Positions 1 through 8,436 of a stretch of 64,000 nucleotides of DNA are shown here, piece by piece. Numbering within the stretch: the stretch's first letter is position 1; the number at the start of each line of letters is the position of its first letter. Below the pieces are notes generated by a model, which was given only the letters and a program-made list of their open reading frames with translations, was not told the origin of the DNA and searched no databases. This stretch comes from Hahella sp050299855. Lineage in GTDB: Bacteria > Pseudomonadota > Gammaproteobacteria > Pseudomonadales > Oleiphilaceae. The stretch is taken from contig JBNKWQ010000043.1 of assembly GCA_050299855.1 (NCBI GenBank), positions 201,931 through 265,930 on the forward strand. Reading direction: 5' to 3'. The position numbers were made by a program, and so were the translations under genes.

Positions 1-2
1 AA

Positions 3-191
3 AGATACTTCTTTAAGGTCTGCTATATCGTTGCCGTTTGTGAAGACAAAGACCTGTTTTTTCTGTTCTATGAATGTAAGAGGCAATCCAAAAACCGCAA
101 AGAATGTTTAGAGCTATACCAAGACGCACGGCGGCGATTATCACATCTCCCCGAGTTTGCTTATTGTTCCGGTCAAGAATGTACTGAATAG
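3..191 (+). CDS. C-terminal part of an unrecognised protein (cut by window edge)
   Basis: The frame starting at base 3 is open from the window edge to a TAG at 189-191, giving 62 residues with no ATG near the edge, so it would be the tail of a gene that starts outside the window. The product is rich in Cys, Lys and Arg and contains a short FFKVCYIVAV-like hydrophobic stretch. I do not recognise a family. It points toward the convergent parA-type gene on the other strand. The frame is short, so chance opening cannot be ruled out. Confidence 0.4.
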   Translation, partial: RYFFKVCYIVAVCEDKDLFFLFYECKRQSKNRKECLELYQDARRRLSHLPEFAYCSGQECTE

Positions 192-374
192 TCTTACCTT
201 ATATGGACATGATATTTGAGTATCCTTCACACTTGCCGGAGAAAGAATAAGGGGAGCAGAAATACAAATGCAGGGTGTCAGTAACCTTGCATAGTAGCCG
301 AGGAACGGCACGAGATGAGTTCCGGAACGCTTTCCCGTTTTTTGTAATGATCCCGATTGTGCCAATGCGGGCAT

Positions 375-1013
375 TCAATGGGGGCATCGGGTGTGATCGG
401 CTTCGATTTCTTCCAAAGCCTGCTTGACCATGAAATAGAAATTACGGCAGAAGTTATTGACGTTGGTTGGAGGCGTTTGAAAGGGCTCGCCATCCGGATT
501 TCTCAGTCGTTTTACACCGGCAACTCGCGGGAGCTGACCTATAACCATTTCTTTGGGTATTCGACTGTAGTAGTTTTCGAAATCCGCTTTACGTTCGAAG
601 CGATTGCCGGAGACTGCATTCAAGACGAACTTAACGTTTTCCGCGCCGTGACTTTTTAGCAATTCCGCATGCGTCAGTCCCAGATCGATAGCTTCCTCAT
701 CAGCAATCACCGGAACAATCACCAAGTCAACGGACTGCGCAATCCATTTATCAAAATCCGGTCTGTTTCCCCCACTATCAACAATGCAATAGCCATCGGC
801 ATTAACGGCAGCCCCCATTAAATTAGCCAGTATCTTAGGATCTCTGGCATCGTAATACATATACGGCCTACCCTGCACTGTCATCGGCGGTCTGTTATCC
901 GTATGCATCAAATGAGCAGGAACACCTCTCAGAGCAGCCCCTAATCCCAATGCATGGCAAAGCGTTGTTTTGCCAACGCCCCCTTTTTCACTCGCAATCT
1001 TGATTCCCTTCAT
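375..1013 (-). CDS. ParA-type partition ATPase
   Basis: Small ParA/MinD-family ATPase of about 212 residues. It has the deviant Walker A motif KGGVGKTT at residues 10-17 and an IVDSGG stretch in the Walker B position (Asp followed by Ser). ParA proteins of this size bind DNA non-specifically in the ATP form and move plasmid copies apart with a small centromere-binding partner. The upstream gene on the same strand overlaps the ATG by one base (TGATG), so the two are translationally coupled; a GTG three bases earlier is an alternative start. A GGAGGG ribosome site precedes it. The length and the small partner resemble type Ib (ParA-ParG) systems, although the partner comes first here. Confidence 0.8.
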   Translation of the reverse strand: MKGIKIASEKGGVGKTTLCHALGLGAALRGVPAHLMHTDNRPPMTVQGRPYMYYDARDPKILANLMGAAVNADGYCIVDSGGNRPDFDKWIAQSVDLVIVPVIADEEAIDLGLTHAELLKSHGAENVKFVLNAVSGNRFERKADFENYYSRIPKEMVIGQLPRVAGVKRLRNPDGEPFQTPPTNVNNFCRNFYFMVKQALEEIEADHTRCPH

Positions 1014-1261
1014 CACTTGCCCTCCTTCTTGGCTTTGTGTTCACTGATAATTAATCTCAAGGCTGTACTTGCCGACACAGGTTGCCCGGCGTCTTCTGCC
1101 AGCCTTGCCGCAATTGTGGCAATCCATTTAATATCAGCTTGCGAAATACTGTAGGTTTTGGGAATTACCTTTTTGGACTCTTCTTGAATAGATCTTGCTA
1201 CATTATAAAATTTATCATCAGATGCAAACTGACTTAAATCATCAATCTTTGGTGCCTTCAT
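1013..1261 (-). CDS. Small ribbon-helix-helix-like partner of ParA
   Basis: An 82-residue basic protein whose C-terminal half reads as a short beta strand (KTYSI), a helix (SQADIKWIATIAARLAED), a turn and a second helix (TALRLIISEHKA), the plan of a ribbon-helix-helix DNA-binding protein such as ParG or Omega. The N-terminal half looks flexible. It is first in a two-gene operon with the ParA-type ATPase and overlaps it by one base. Two long palindromes built on TTATGAACTTA lie directly upstream (1286-1313 and 1405-1429) and are natural candidates for its operator and centromere. Family assignment is by secondary-structure reading, not by a recognised signature. Confidence 0.6.
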   Translation of the reverse strand: MKAPKIDDLSQFASDDKFYNVARSIQEESKKVIPKTYSISQADIKWIATIAARLAEDAGQPVSASTALRLIISEHKAKKEGK

Positions 1262-1285
1262 AATTACATCCCTTTTATTATTAAA

Positions 1286-1313
1286 TTATGAACTTATGAT
1301 ATTAAGTTCATAA
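1286..1313. promoter_or_regulatory. Palindromic operator/centromere candidate 1
   Basis: Perfect 11-bp inverted repeat, TTATGAACTTA at 1286-1296 and TAAGTTCATAA at 1303-1313, separated by TGATAT. It lies 25 bp upstream of the small partition gene's start codon. The same half-site recurs in the palindrome at 1405-1429. An autoregulatory site for the ParA/ribbon-helix-helix pair is the simplest reading. Confidence 0.65.
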
Positions 1314-1404
1314 GACCACCCTACCCTATTCATCAACTCTGACAAGACTATCATTTGCAAACACAAGAGTTATCAACGGAAATATTATGAAGTTATGATA
1401 TTGT

Positions 1405-1429
1405 GTTATGAACTTATTAAGTTCATAAC
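1405..1429. promoter_or_regulatory. Palindromic operator/centromere candidate 2
   Basis: Perfect 12-bp inverted repeat around a single central base: GTTATGAACTTA at 1405-1416 and TAAGTTCATAAC at 1418-1429. It shares its half-site with 1286-1313. Degenerate TTATGA half-sites (for example at about 1385-1398) lie between the two, so the 1286-1429 stretch may be one multi-site parS-like region. Confidence 0.65.
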
Positions 1430-1500
1430 TTAACAACCACGTCAACCAGCTTAAAATCCCATCGCGACTTCAACAGGATCATGCGATCTACAAGAATTAA

Positions 1501-2118
1501 TTACAAATACACTTTTCCATAGATGACCGACAACGCAACCAGAAAAATCAATATAATCGCAAAAAATGTCGTTTTATATACACCCACAGATTTTTCCAGA
1601 TCCCTCTTCTCTTTGTGTGCTTTTTGTCGTTGTTCTTCCTGTTCTTTTTCCTGTTTGGAGAAACGCTCTTCAAGCTTTTTTTCCAATTCCGAGAAGGTTC
1701 TTTCGAATTCCCCTACTCCGGAAGATTTGTTTTCAAGTAACAGAGTGACACGCTTCGCCTGCTCTCTCTGTTCCTGGAGATCTTCTCTCAACTCCGACTT
1801 TTCTTGCTCAAGCCTTCGAATCGCCTTTTCTTTTTCCTCTAACAGTTTGTCCCTTTCACCTAACAGTAAGTCTAAGGTGTTATCCTTACTGTTCACGCTA
1901 ACAGCTTTACGGGGGTTAGTTTCCGGTAAATCTTCGCTGTTAGCTGACTCGTTAGCTTCCTTTTTTCGGGGGTAAGCTCTAAACAGTTCGGCAGGATCTA
2001 TTTCATATACCCCACTCTCATTCTTTTGCGCAGAAACACGTCCTTTTTTAATAGCTGCTGACAGTGAGGGTTTCGATATTCCGACTTCCTTGGCGGCTTG
2101 ACCTAGTGTTAGTTTCAT
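1501..2118 (-). CDS. KfrA-like HTH / coiled-coil protein with C-terminal membrane anchor
   Basis: About 205 residues from the ATG at 2118 (a frame extension to 2139 adds seven unlikely residues). The N-terminus MKLTLGQAAKEVGISKPSLSAAI-type segment is a helix-turn-helix. A long Glu/Lys/Gln-rich coiled coil fills the middle, and a hydrophobic helix (FFAIILIFLVALSVIYG) sits at the very end. KfrA-like plasmid proteins combine an N-terminal HTH with a long coiled coil; a membrane anchor is less usual and would place bound DNA at the membrane (inference). A perfect palindrome lies 28 bp upstream of the start, and GTTAG/CTAAC repeats run from inside this gene into the upstream region, suggesting autoregulation and a role in replication or partition. 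Confidence 0.65.
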   Translation of the reverse strand: MKLTLGQAAKEVGISKPSLSAAIKKGRVSAQKNESGVYEIDPAELFRAYPRKKEANESANSEDLPETNPRKAVSVNSKDNTLDLLLGERDKLLEEKEKAIRRLEQEKSELREDLQEQREQAKRVTLLLENKSSGVGEFERTFSELEKKLEERFSKQEKEQEEQRQKAHKEKRDLEKSVGVYKTTFFAIILIFLVALSVIYGKVYL

Positions 2119-2334
2119 GGTGTTAGTCCTTGTAAGCATTGCCAGTTAACTAATATGGTTAGTTAAAATTCTTCCTTGATGAACTAACACTTATAACGTA
2201 TTAGTTAACAGTATTGTGAATAGTTATTCACAGATTCTCTAATAAGATATTATCAGCGGAATTGACGTGAAACCAGAATCACAATGGAATTATCCCCACT
2301 GTTCTGTTTCTTGCAGAACATATATCTAACTAAC
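1839..2334. repeat. Iteron-like field of GTTAG/CTAAC motifs
   Basis: Twelve copies of GTTAG or its complement CTAAC occur at about 1839, 1860, 1898, 1915, 1939, 1951, 2108, 2122, 2158, 2184, 2326 and 2330; roughly one would be expected by chance for a 5-mer on both strands over this length. Several extend to CTAACAG or GTTAGTT. Half lie inside the KfrA-like gene and the rest upstream of it. They could be binding sites of that HTH protein or iterons of a replication origin. Confidence 0.55.
2146..2166. promoter_or_regulatory. Operator candidate of the KfrA-like gene
   Basis: Perfect 8-bp inverted repeat TTAACTAA (2146-2153) and TTAGTTAA (2159-2166) with a TATGG spacer, 28 bp upstream of the start codon at 2118. 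A second, looser pair AACTAA/TTAGTT spans 2182-2206. Position and motif fit autoregulation by the HTH protein. Confidence 0.6.
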
Positions 2335-2538
2335 ACCTTAAGGAGGAAGCTACGGGCTTTTAATGCTCTGAAAAGCAAAAACCGCCGTTGGCGCGGCGGT
2401 TTATAAACTTAAAGTTATACTCAAAACTGAACACTTTGAACGTATAACTCATATTTAAATAATGCAAGTCAAAAATTGATTTTGCAGTGAATTATTATAC
2501 CTTTTTTTCAGGAATTGAAGGCTCAGACTTAAATAATA
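2167..2538. other. Possible replication origin region
   Basis: This AT-rich gap between the KfrA-like gene and the probable Rep gene holds a DnaA-box match TTATTCACA at 2224-2232, a one-mismatch box TTATCCCCA at 2290-2298, several GTTAG-type repeats, a hairpin at 2379-2402, and a T-rich stretch near 2500. Such a layout is typical of plasmid origins, but no experiment or homology supports it here, and the Rep assignment of the neighbour is itself tentative. Confidence 0.4.
2379..2402 (-). terminator. Hairpin terminator
   Basis: Perfect 9-bp stem AAACCGCCG (2379-2387) and CGGCGGTTT (2394-2402) with a 6-nt loop. On the minus strand it is followed by a T-rich tail (TTTTTGCTTTT), so it best serves leftward transcription, perhaps insulating the KfrA-like gene from readthrough. 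Confidence 0.7.
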
Positions 2539-3579
2539 ATGGGTTATACATGTAATAAACACTTATCGCACATCTCTCCAATGAATACCTGCGGAGGAGG
2601 GGGGAAAAACGAATACGAACAATGTGCCCCCACATTAATCCCCCCACGCCCGAAAAGAACGGGTTCAGAACACCATATCTCAGGCTTTAACCCCAAAGCG
2701 GGATGGGTTCACCCTCAAACATCCATTCCATTTCACAGACTCCACAAGCTTATGAGCCGCATCGATCAATTGTCAGATGTTATTGGAGAGAAACCGAAAC
2801 ACTGGAGAAAACCGACTTACGGCAACCTGGATTATACAATTGCACATAAAATGGGTTGGATCTCGGATGAGGAGGAGGGGCTTGATCGCCAACAGTACGA
2901 ACGGAGAAGGGAGCGTTCTCTAAAACATTGCCACACACCTAACCCTGTTCGGTATGGGCGCTTCGATAGCTGGAGCTTCGATTTTGAAAAGGATACCCTA
3001 GAGGTAAGACGCGCGGCCCCGATCCCATCGGGGGCATATATCCCGGAAATGCCTTCGAGCATATTAAAGGATAAAGAGTTAACTGATGGTGCCAAAATCT
3101 GTTTGGCAAAAATCCTTGAAGAAACCTATCGTAATAACCGTGATCAAAGATGGTTGGCGATAACAGTTCCATATCTGATGACAGCATTAAGTCGATCTCG
3201 ACGAACAATTCAAAATTACCTGCGGCTCCTTGAGCAGTGCGGCTATATTACGTGCGAGGTAATTTTGAGCGAAACCACCAGAATGTGTAATGGTCTGATC
3301 CTCACCCTGCAAGAAACCTGCTTCGCTCGGCACCATTTGTCAGGATGGCCGCAAAAAAAGAAACGCCTCGTAGGAGCGGAGTCGGAAACAGGAAATAGAG
3401 ACGGAAACCCAGGGGCGCAAAAAGATTCACAGAATTACTTCACACAAATATATATATCTAAAACCATATCCCGCATGCCCGTCAGACAGTGGGCACTTAA
3501 ATCTATGAACGCTATTTTCAAGCGTTTTCAGCAAAATAATGCCCCTTATAGCCCACCTCATACTATAATTTCGGTCTGA
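2539..3579 (+). CDS. Probable replication initiator with winged-helix domain
   Basis: About 346 residues. The middle part (about residues 170-260) has a winged-helix look: LTDGAKICLAKILE, then YLMTALSRSRRTIQNYLRLLE as recognition helix, then GYITCEVILSE as wing. Helix-turn-helix proteins of this plan are often replication initiators on plasmids and integrative elements. The position next to partition genes and a possible origin with DnaA boxes supports this. The N-terminal 80 residues and the C-terminal tail match nothing I recognise. No clear ribosome site precedes the ATG at 2539, and starts at 2581 or 2752 are possible. Rep function is inferred from context. Confidence 0.5.
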   Translation: MGYTCNKHLSHISPMNTCGGGGKNEYEQCAPTLIPPRPKRTGSEHHISGFNPKAGWVHPQTSIPFHRLHKLMSRIDQLSDVIGEKPKHWRKPTYGNLDYTIAHKMGWISDEEEGLDRQQYERRRERSLKHCHTPNPVRYGRFDSWSFDFEKDTLEVRRAAPIPSGAYIPEMPSSILKDKELTDGAKICLAKILEETYRNNRDQRWLAITVPYLMTALSRSRRTIQNYLRLLEQCGYITCEVILSETTRMCNGLILTLQETCFARHHLSGWPQKKKRLVGAESETGNRDGNPGAQKDSQNYFTQIYISKTISRMPVRQWALKSMNAIFKRFQQNNAPYSPPHTIISV

Positions 3580-3849
3580 AACGGACTATAGACGCTCTAC
3601 CCTATGCCTACCGTGACAACGGTGTATTCGGATATAGGCTATTCAAGAGGGGCAAAGAGGATCATCACAGACAAAGAGCGACCGTCCACTGTAAAACCCG
3701 CGTTCTTTTGCCCATAGAAGTCCGTGGAGGCGTCTTTCTATGACTGGTTGGAAAAGGTTACTAAAAAACTGGAACGGGCTTATCAGGGCTAAATTTTGAA
3801 AAAATACCATTCTGATAAGTCGCGTTATCTATCTAACCCAAATCTGGGA

Positions 3850-4248
3850 TCAGTGGTTTTCCACCTCAATGTCCTGAATAAAAATATCCTCTGATTCGAG
3901 CCCATAACCGGTTCTGCTTTCTCGAAGCCAAATCACTTTGTGAGAGCATAACCATCGGGCTAAAATATCAAGATGGCGACCTCTAACAAGTATGTCATTG
4001 GTTGTATATAGAATGCGGATGCCGGTCTCCGGTACGTAATCAATCACGGGAGGCGGTATATAAGGCACGGAAATCATACGCCCTGTCCTTAAAAAGATAT
4101 TCATGGAAGGAATGATGCGTGAATGGGTATCCACGCCAAAATATTTACTAGAAACTGCCCGCTCATTCGTATTGCGGAAGAGGGACTTTTCCTGATCCAG
4201 CGTCCTGGTGGTATGAGTTACCCAGTTGGTCTTGATTTTCGCGTCCAT
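3850..4248 (-). CDS. Hypothetical protein downstream of and overlapping traI
   Basis: A 132-residue product that I do not recognise. The ATG at 4248 is preceded by a strong ribosome site (GCAGGAG, 6 nt away), and the gene overlaps the last 86 bases of the relaxase gene in another frame, so it is probably translated from the same message. The sequence has a proline-rich YIPPPVIDYVPE segment and an otherwise mixed soluble composition with no signal peptide or membrane helix. An accessory role in transfer is only a guess from position. Confidence 0.6.
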   Translation of the reverse strand: MDAKIKTNWVTHTTRTLDQEKSLFRNTNERAVSSKYFGVDTHSRIIPSMNIFLRTGRMISVPYIPPPVIDYVPETGIRILYTTNDILVRGRHLDILARWLCSHKVIWLRESRTGYGLESEDIFIQDIEVENH

Positions 4249-7054
4249 GCGTTTCTCCTGCTTTCTTTTGAAACATTATCTGTAATGCGGAATCATACAG
4301 CCCCTTAAGCCTGTAACAAGCCATACTGATTTGACAAAGGGCTGTATGGGTTTCACGTTCTTTAGATGCGGCCTCTGCAATATCTTGCGCGCTCATCTGG
4401 TCGCCATTTTCACAAACGGCTTCCTTAAGTGCAGCTTTATCATCGGTAAAGATAAAACAGTTTTCTGCGCCCCTGGATACTGAGACGTAGAACTGCTTGT
4501 CATTAGAGGCGGCAAAACTCTGTGTGCTTTGGGCAATTAATACAGTTCGGGCATCCTTGCCTTGTGAGGCGTGGGAGGTCGTGACATACCCCAAATTGAA
4601 ATGCCCTGCATCTTTAACCAAAACCTCACCATTGGATAGCGCAATATTGCCATCGTCATCAAATCCACGAATGTCATAAACCTGTCCATTGAACAGATAC
4701 GCTCCGGCCAAGCTCTTACAATTCTTGGTGATCCGTAATCGATCACTGACGGAAAGACCGATATTTTCCTGTTCGTAGACACCGAATTTTTGATGCTCCT
4801 GTAGCAGAAGAGGGGTCTCTTTACCATCGCCTTCCAGCCTGACTAACACCTCACCCTGTTCACTGACCGTGCTTACAACATAACGCTGACCCGCTTTAAA
4901 TCCGGAGGCATTTTGATGAAATTCGATGATCTGACCGGACACATAATTTTTCGGATTCTGTTTTTGCGCCCCGGTAAAATTTTTACTTTTCAGACGAGTA
5001 AATATCCGCTCTTGTCGATCCAATCGACCATGTGCCCGGAGGGCTTCCCTAATCTGGCTCGTAATGGCTTGACCTTCAGCGTGAGTCGGAGCCACTGTGA
5101 TTACATCACTATGGCACTCAGCCGACGCCCTCAAATATTCTTTTGCCAGACGAGCATCACGGATTGCCCGGTCTGCAATTTCAATGATGTTTCCACCTTG
5201 ATCCAGCATATCAAAAGCTTTGGCGACTTCCTTTTTCCGGTACTCCGGCTTATGGCTGACACCAATACTTTTTGCAATGCGTTCGATAATTTGCCGGTAA
5301 AGCTTTTTACCTCGTTGGCGCAATATTTCAGTGACACGGGCAATTTGAAGGCCTGATTTTGTCTCCAAAATCTTCAGCGCATCACCACGCTCAACAGCAC
5401 TGTGCTGTTTCCAGTCACCGGATAAAATTACCCGCGCATTCTTGGCTGCTGCAATATCCAGCAACTTATTCATAGTCGGCACACCGATCAGACCGGCTTC
5501 ATCAATCAACATCACATTATCCTGCAAACGCTCCTGAAGCCTCTGGCTGTTCAGTAGCATCGCAACGGTTTCAGCCTCATCGAAGCCTTTGCTGCGCAGC
5601 ACGAAACGCGACGCATCGGAGGAGGGGGCAAAAGCCAACAACGACTTTCCTACAGCCTCTACACCTCGCTTTACTTCCTGTAGCAAAGTAGTCTTACCAA
5701 CGCCCGCATCTCCAGAGATGATGGCAATCGCATCTTCTGATGCCAAGGCATATGAAATTGCTGCGCGCTGGCCTTCATTCAAGTAAGCGCTATTGATTTG
5801 GTAGTAGGGGTTTAAAGGGACACAAGTTTTCTTCCCTTGCACTGCCCGCTCAATCAGACGGTTTTCTTCATTTTCCATTTCGACCGTGGTGATATAGCGC
5901 ACGGTGTTCTTGACAGCGCTCATAATATTGGATCGACCCGCCAGCTCGTTCCTGATCGCCTCTGCCCTCACCTCACCGCAAGATTGATCGATGGCATAGG
6001 CCAGGAGCTTTTTCTCCGATATGGCCGAATGACGTTCAAGACAGTGGTCTAGTGCATGGTCAACCAATCGCTCGGCTGTCATGGTTGTCTGACATGGCGG
6101 GCACGCGGCACTGCTCTGCCCTTGTGTCTTTTTTCCATTCGCCTTGGCAGACAAAATGGACTGATACTCCGTGTCCGTCAGGCGGCTTACCCAGATTTTT
6201 CGCAATACGCCATCATGAACAGTCCCGTTTTTACTATTTCGTGTCATACGGCCTAGCTGCGCCTTGGCTTTTTCCGATTTAATCCCGCGCTGCCGTGCCA
6301 ATTCCTCAATTTGTAGTGTCCGGCTGGAGAATTTCTCGATGAGATTTCTATCAATGCCCGCAATTTCCCATCGTTTACCACTTTGTGAGATTCCGTAACC
6401 CAGCTCTTTTAATCTTTCACCCATATAGCTGTGATACAGCGCTTCATAATAGGCACCCTGCGCTTTGATATTGCCAATCTCTATAGCACGGTATTTCTTC
6501 TGTTTTTCAAACCAGGTCATATTCATCACGGCGCAGTGGGAATGCAGATGCGGTTCAGGAACAGGGGGGGTATCACTTGCTACGATTTTAATGGGACGTG
6601 TTGTTGTATGGATAAACTCTGCAAAGGCCATATTTCCTGTGGTGACGTAATGCTTCCTCTTCCCCGTTCCGCTTTGGGTTTGCATATCGGCCTCGATCTT
6701 TTCCATTGTTTTTAAGACCGCATGACCGTGCGCACTCAGGATGTCTTTGTCTCCTGTGATGGCATGAACCAGTGAGACGGATTTAGGGGCGTTGAAGGTA
6801 AAATCATACATCGGACGGCGCTTTGCGGAATTCCGCGCCGTCATTTGTTTACCGGTTCGGGGGTCGACATTCATCAGAAGAGCTTCGAAGTCCTTTTCCC
6901 CGACATCACCGCTCAGGCCAACCCGCTCGGCGAGCTGGCCGTGCCATGTCCCGGTAATTTCTTTCTTTTCGCCGTAATAATCGTTTACCGAAAGGCTATC
7001 CTTAAAATATCGGCTTGCGTCACCGGCATCCTTGCTGTGGTTAATGCAGAGCAT
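4163..7054 (-). CDS. MobF-family conjugative relaxase-helicase (TraI/TrwC type)
   Basis: A 963-residue protein with an N-terminal TrwC relaxase domain and a C-terminal RecD-like helicase. Candidate nicking tyrosines are Y16 and Y26/Y27; the metal-binding histidine triad is H169, H171, H173 (PHLHSH). Helicase motifs are GDAGVGKT at 448-455, LIDEA at 516-520, and a late SHASQGKDA motif. The family nicks oriT, stays covalently attached to the 5' end and unwinds the strand for transfer. At 963 residues it is about the size of TrwC of R388 (966) and much shorter than F TraI. A hairpin plus R388-like nick motif lies 36-62 bases upstream. No coupling protein or type IV secretion genes are visible in the window. 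Confidence 0.9.
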   Translation of the reverse strand: MLCINHSKDAGDASRYFKDSLSVNDYYGEKKEITGTWHGQLAERVGLSGDVGEKDFEALLMNVDPRTGKQMTARNSAKRRPMYDFTFNAPKSVSLVHAITGDKDILSAHGHAVLKTMEKIEADMQTQSGTGKRKHYVTTGNMAFAEFIHTTTRPIKIVASDTPPVPEPHLHSHCAVMNMTWFEKQKKYRAIEIGNIKAQGAYYEALYHSYMGERLKELGYGISQSGKRWEIAGIDRNLIEKFSSRTLQIEELARQRGIKSEKAKAQLGRMTRNSKNGTVHDGVLRKIWVSRLTDTEYQSILSAKANGKKTQGQSSAACPPCQTTMTAERLVDHALDHCLERHSAISEKKLLAYAIDQSCGEVRAEAIRNELAGRSNIMSAVKNTVRYITTVEMENEENRLIERAVQGKKTCVPLNPYYQINSAYLNEGQRAAISYALASEDAIAIISGDAGVGKTTLLQEVKRGVEAVGKSLLAFAPSSDASRFVLRSKGFDEAETVAMLLNSQRLQERLQDNVMLIDEAGLIGVPTMNKLLDIAAAKNARVILSGDWKQHSAVERGDALKILETKSGLQIARVTEILRQRGKKLYRQIIERIAKSIGVSHKPEYRKKEVAKAFDMLDQGGNIIEIADRAIRDARLAKEYLRASAECHSDVITVAPTHAEGQAITSQIREALRAHGRLDRQERIFTRLKSKNFTGAQKQNPKNYVSGQIIEFHQNASGFKAGQRYVVSTVSEQGEVLVRLEGDGKETPLLLQEHQKFGVYEQENIGLSVSDRLRITKNCKSLAGAYLFNGQVYDIRGFDDDGNIALSNGEVLVKDAGHFNLGYVTTSHASQGKDARTVLIAQSTQSFAASNDKQFYVSVSRGAENCFIFTDDKAALKEAVCENGDQMSAQDIAEAASKERETHTALCQISMACYRLKGLYDSALQIMFQKKAGETHGRENQDQLGNSYHQDAGSGKVPLPQYE

Positions 7055-7088
7055 GAAATCAAAATCAAAAATCTCAAAAAATAATCAA

Positions 7089-7116
7089 TAGACATCTCGT
7101 CTTAGAGGGCTAAGAC
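7089..7116 (-). other. Candidate oriT: hairpin plus R388-like nick site
   Basis: Read on the minus strand: a perfect 7-bp hairpin GTCTTAG/CTAAGAC (7116-7110 and 7105-7099, 4-nt loop) followed after GAGA by TGTCTATTG. The R388 nick region has the same plan, with a hairpin bound by TrwC and then TGTCT/ATAG about 8 nt later. By analogy the nick would fall between 7090 and 7089 on the minus strand. Location directly upstream of the MobF relaxase gene supports the assignment. The hairpin sequence differs from R388. Confidence 0.65.
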
Positions 7117-7248
7117 AGGAAGATCAGAGATTGTAAAACTGCATTCAATGACGCAACTCATCATTTTAGTAATGGCGATTTTATGCACAGAAAAGTCAAA
7201 ATAGTGCTTATATTAGGTATTTAGGCTCTGTATTTTTCTTTCAGAAAC

Positions 7249-7852
7249 CTATGACGGCGCGTTGTACTTTTCAAATAGCGCAATTACAGAATCCTGCCTT
7301 GTACCTTCATCCATGGACATATACGCAACAATAAGAAGCGCAAAGGCAAAGAACAGGTACATCATGAAATCTGCACCACTCTCAAAATGAGCGTTCTGTA
7401 GACCAGCAAACATCCCCATTCCCATAAAAGAGGCCAGGAAATACATGCAGAAATGCCCCCATTTTCTCGCTTTTAACTTTCTTCTGGTTAACGACCCTTT
7501 TATACGAAAGGCTGTCAAACGCATCACTAAAAGCTATATATCGACGCCCCAATACATATTTGATGATATCTGCGGAAGGGGTCTTTGATTTCAGAAAAAA
7601 CTTGATAATCGGATAGTCTATAAGAGTCCCGTATCGATTCTGAAATACCTGTTCAATCACAAAGTGGTATCGTGGCTCGGCATGTTTTTCGAGTTCACGA
7701 AGCATCTCAGATATTCGCCCGGAATTCTCCTGTTTTGCTCTGTCCATTCGGTTTTTGGCAATTTTCAAGACGCTGGAAACAAAAATAATAACGACAGCAG
7801 CAACCTTTGGCATTCCAAATACGTCATAGCTGAATGTTAAGAATTGATCCAT
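7249..7852 (-). pseudogene. Frameshifted membrane protein
   Basis: Two minus-strand frames overlap and complete each other. The first (7852 down to 7382) has an N-terminal membrane helix (KVAAVVIIFVSSVLKIA) and a soluble middle, but turns into nonsense after about residue 130. The second (down to 7249) supplies two further membrane helices (HFCMYFLASFMGMGMFAG and MMYLFFAFALLIVAYM) and a natural tail. Skipping one base, most simply in the G5 run at 7455-7459, joins them into one protein of about 200 residues with three membrane helices. I do not recognise the family. It may be a real pseudogene or a sequencing error in the homopolymer. Confidence 0.6.
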
Positions 7853-7938
7853 AACTGTTAAATTAACTCCTGGGTTTATTTGTATCAGTCAGTCTTCAAA
7901 GAAGTTGAAATCTATTCATTACTTATTTTTACTCCGTA

Positions 7939-8241
7939 TTAATTAGGTAAAAGGTCATCCTCAACACCGTCCTCCATCATCTCATAACGTCTTTCAGCTA
8001 TTTGCTTCAATTCCCTATTTTCAACGTCAACATCTTCCTTCAAGAAAAAAACATGTTCCCATTGCGGCGGAAGTTCCCAGGCGAAGACTGGAAAGCCGGA
8101 ATTTTCGAGAGCTGTTGCGAGGGCTTTAGTCATCGTTCTTGATATGGTCGGGTTCCAATATCTTCGGTGCTCTTCAATAGATTTGATGGCATCCTCTAAA
8201 AAATGCTCAGTCACATACTCCATCTTTTCGTCGTCGGTCAT
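7939..8241 (-). CDS. Hypothetical 100-residue acidic protein
   Basis: A small soluble acidic protein (many Glu and Asp, WELPPQWEH motif near the middle) with no signal peptide or membrane helix. An AGGA element lies 12 nt before the ATG at 8241. I do not recognise it. It is divergent from the ParB-like gene and separated from it by the structured leader at 8437-8574. Confidence 0.5.
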   Translation of the reverse strand: MTDDEKMEYVTEHFLEDAIKSIEEHRRYWNPTISRTMTKALATALENSGFPVFAWELPPQWEHVFFLKEDVDVENRELKQIAERRYEMMEDGVEDDLLPN

Positions 8242-8436
8242 AGCAGTCTGAATTCCTGTAAGTAGTTAAAGGCGTCCCAGCCTTCTCATCTGGAGGCACT
8301 GCTACTGCATTTCAACTCACCAGGCATTCAACGTTTAGCCTCATAGTCTCATCAAATTTTCCCTTCCGCCCCACAAGTCCGCGTTACAGATTTCCAACCT
8401 TGTCTGTGCAAGCTGCCACTCTGGTGCGCCGCATCA

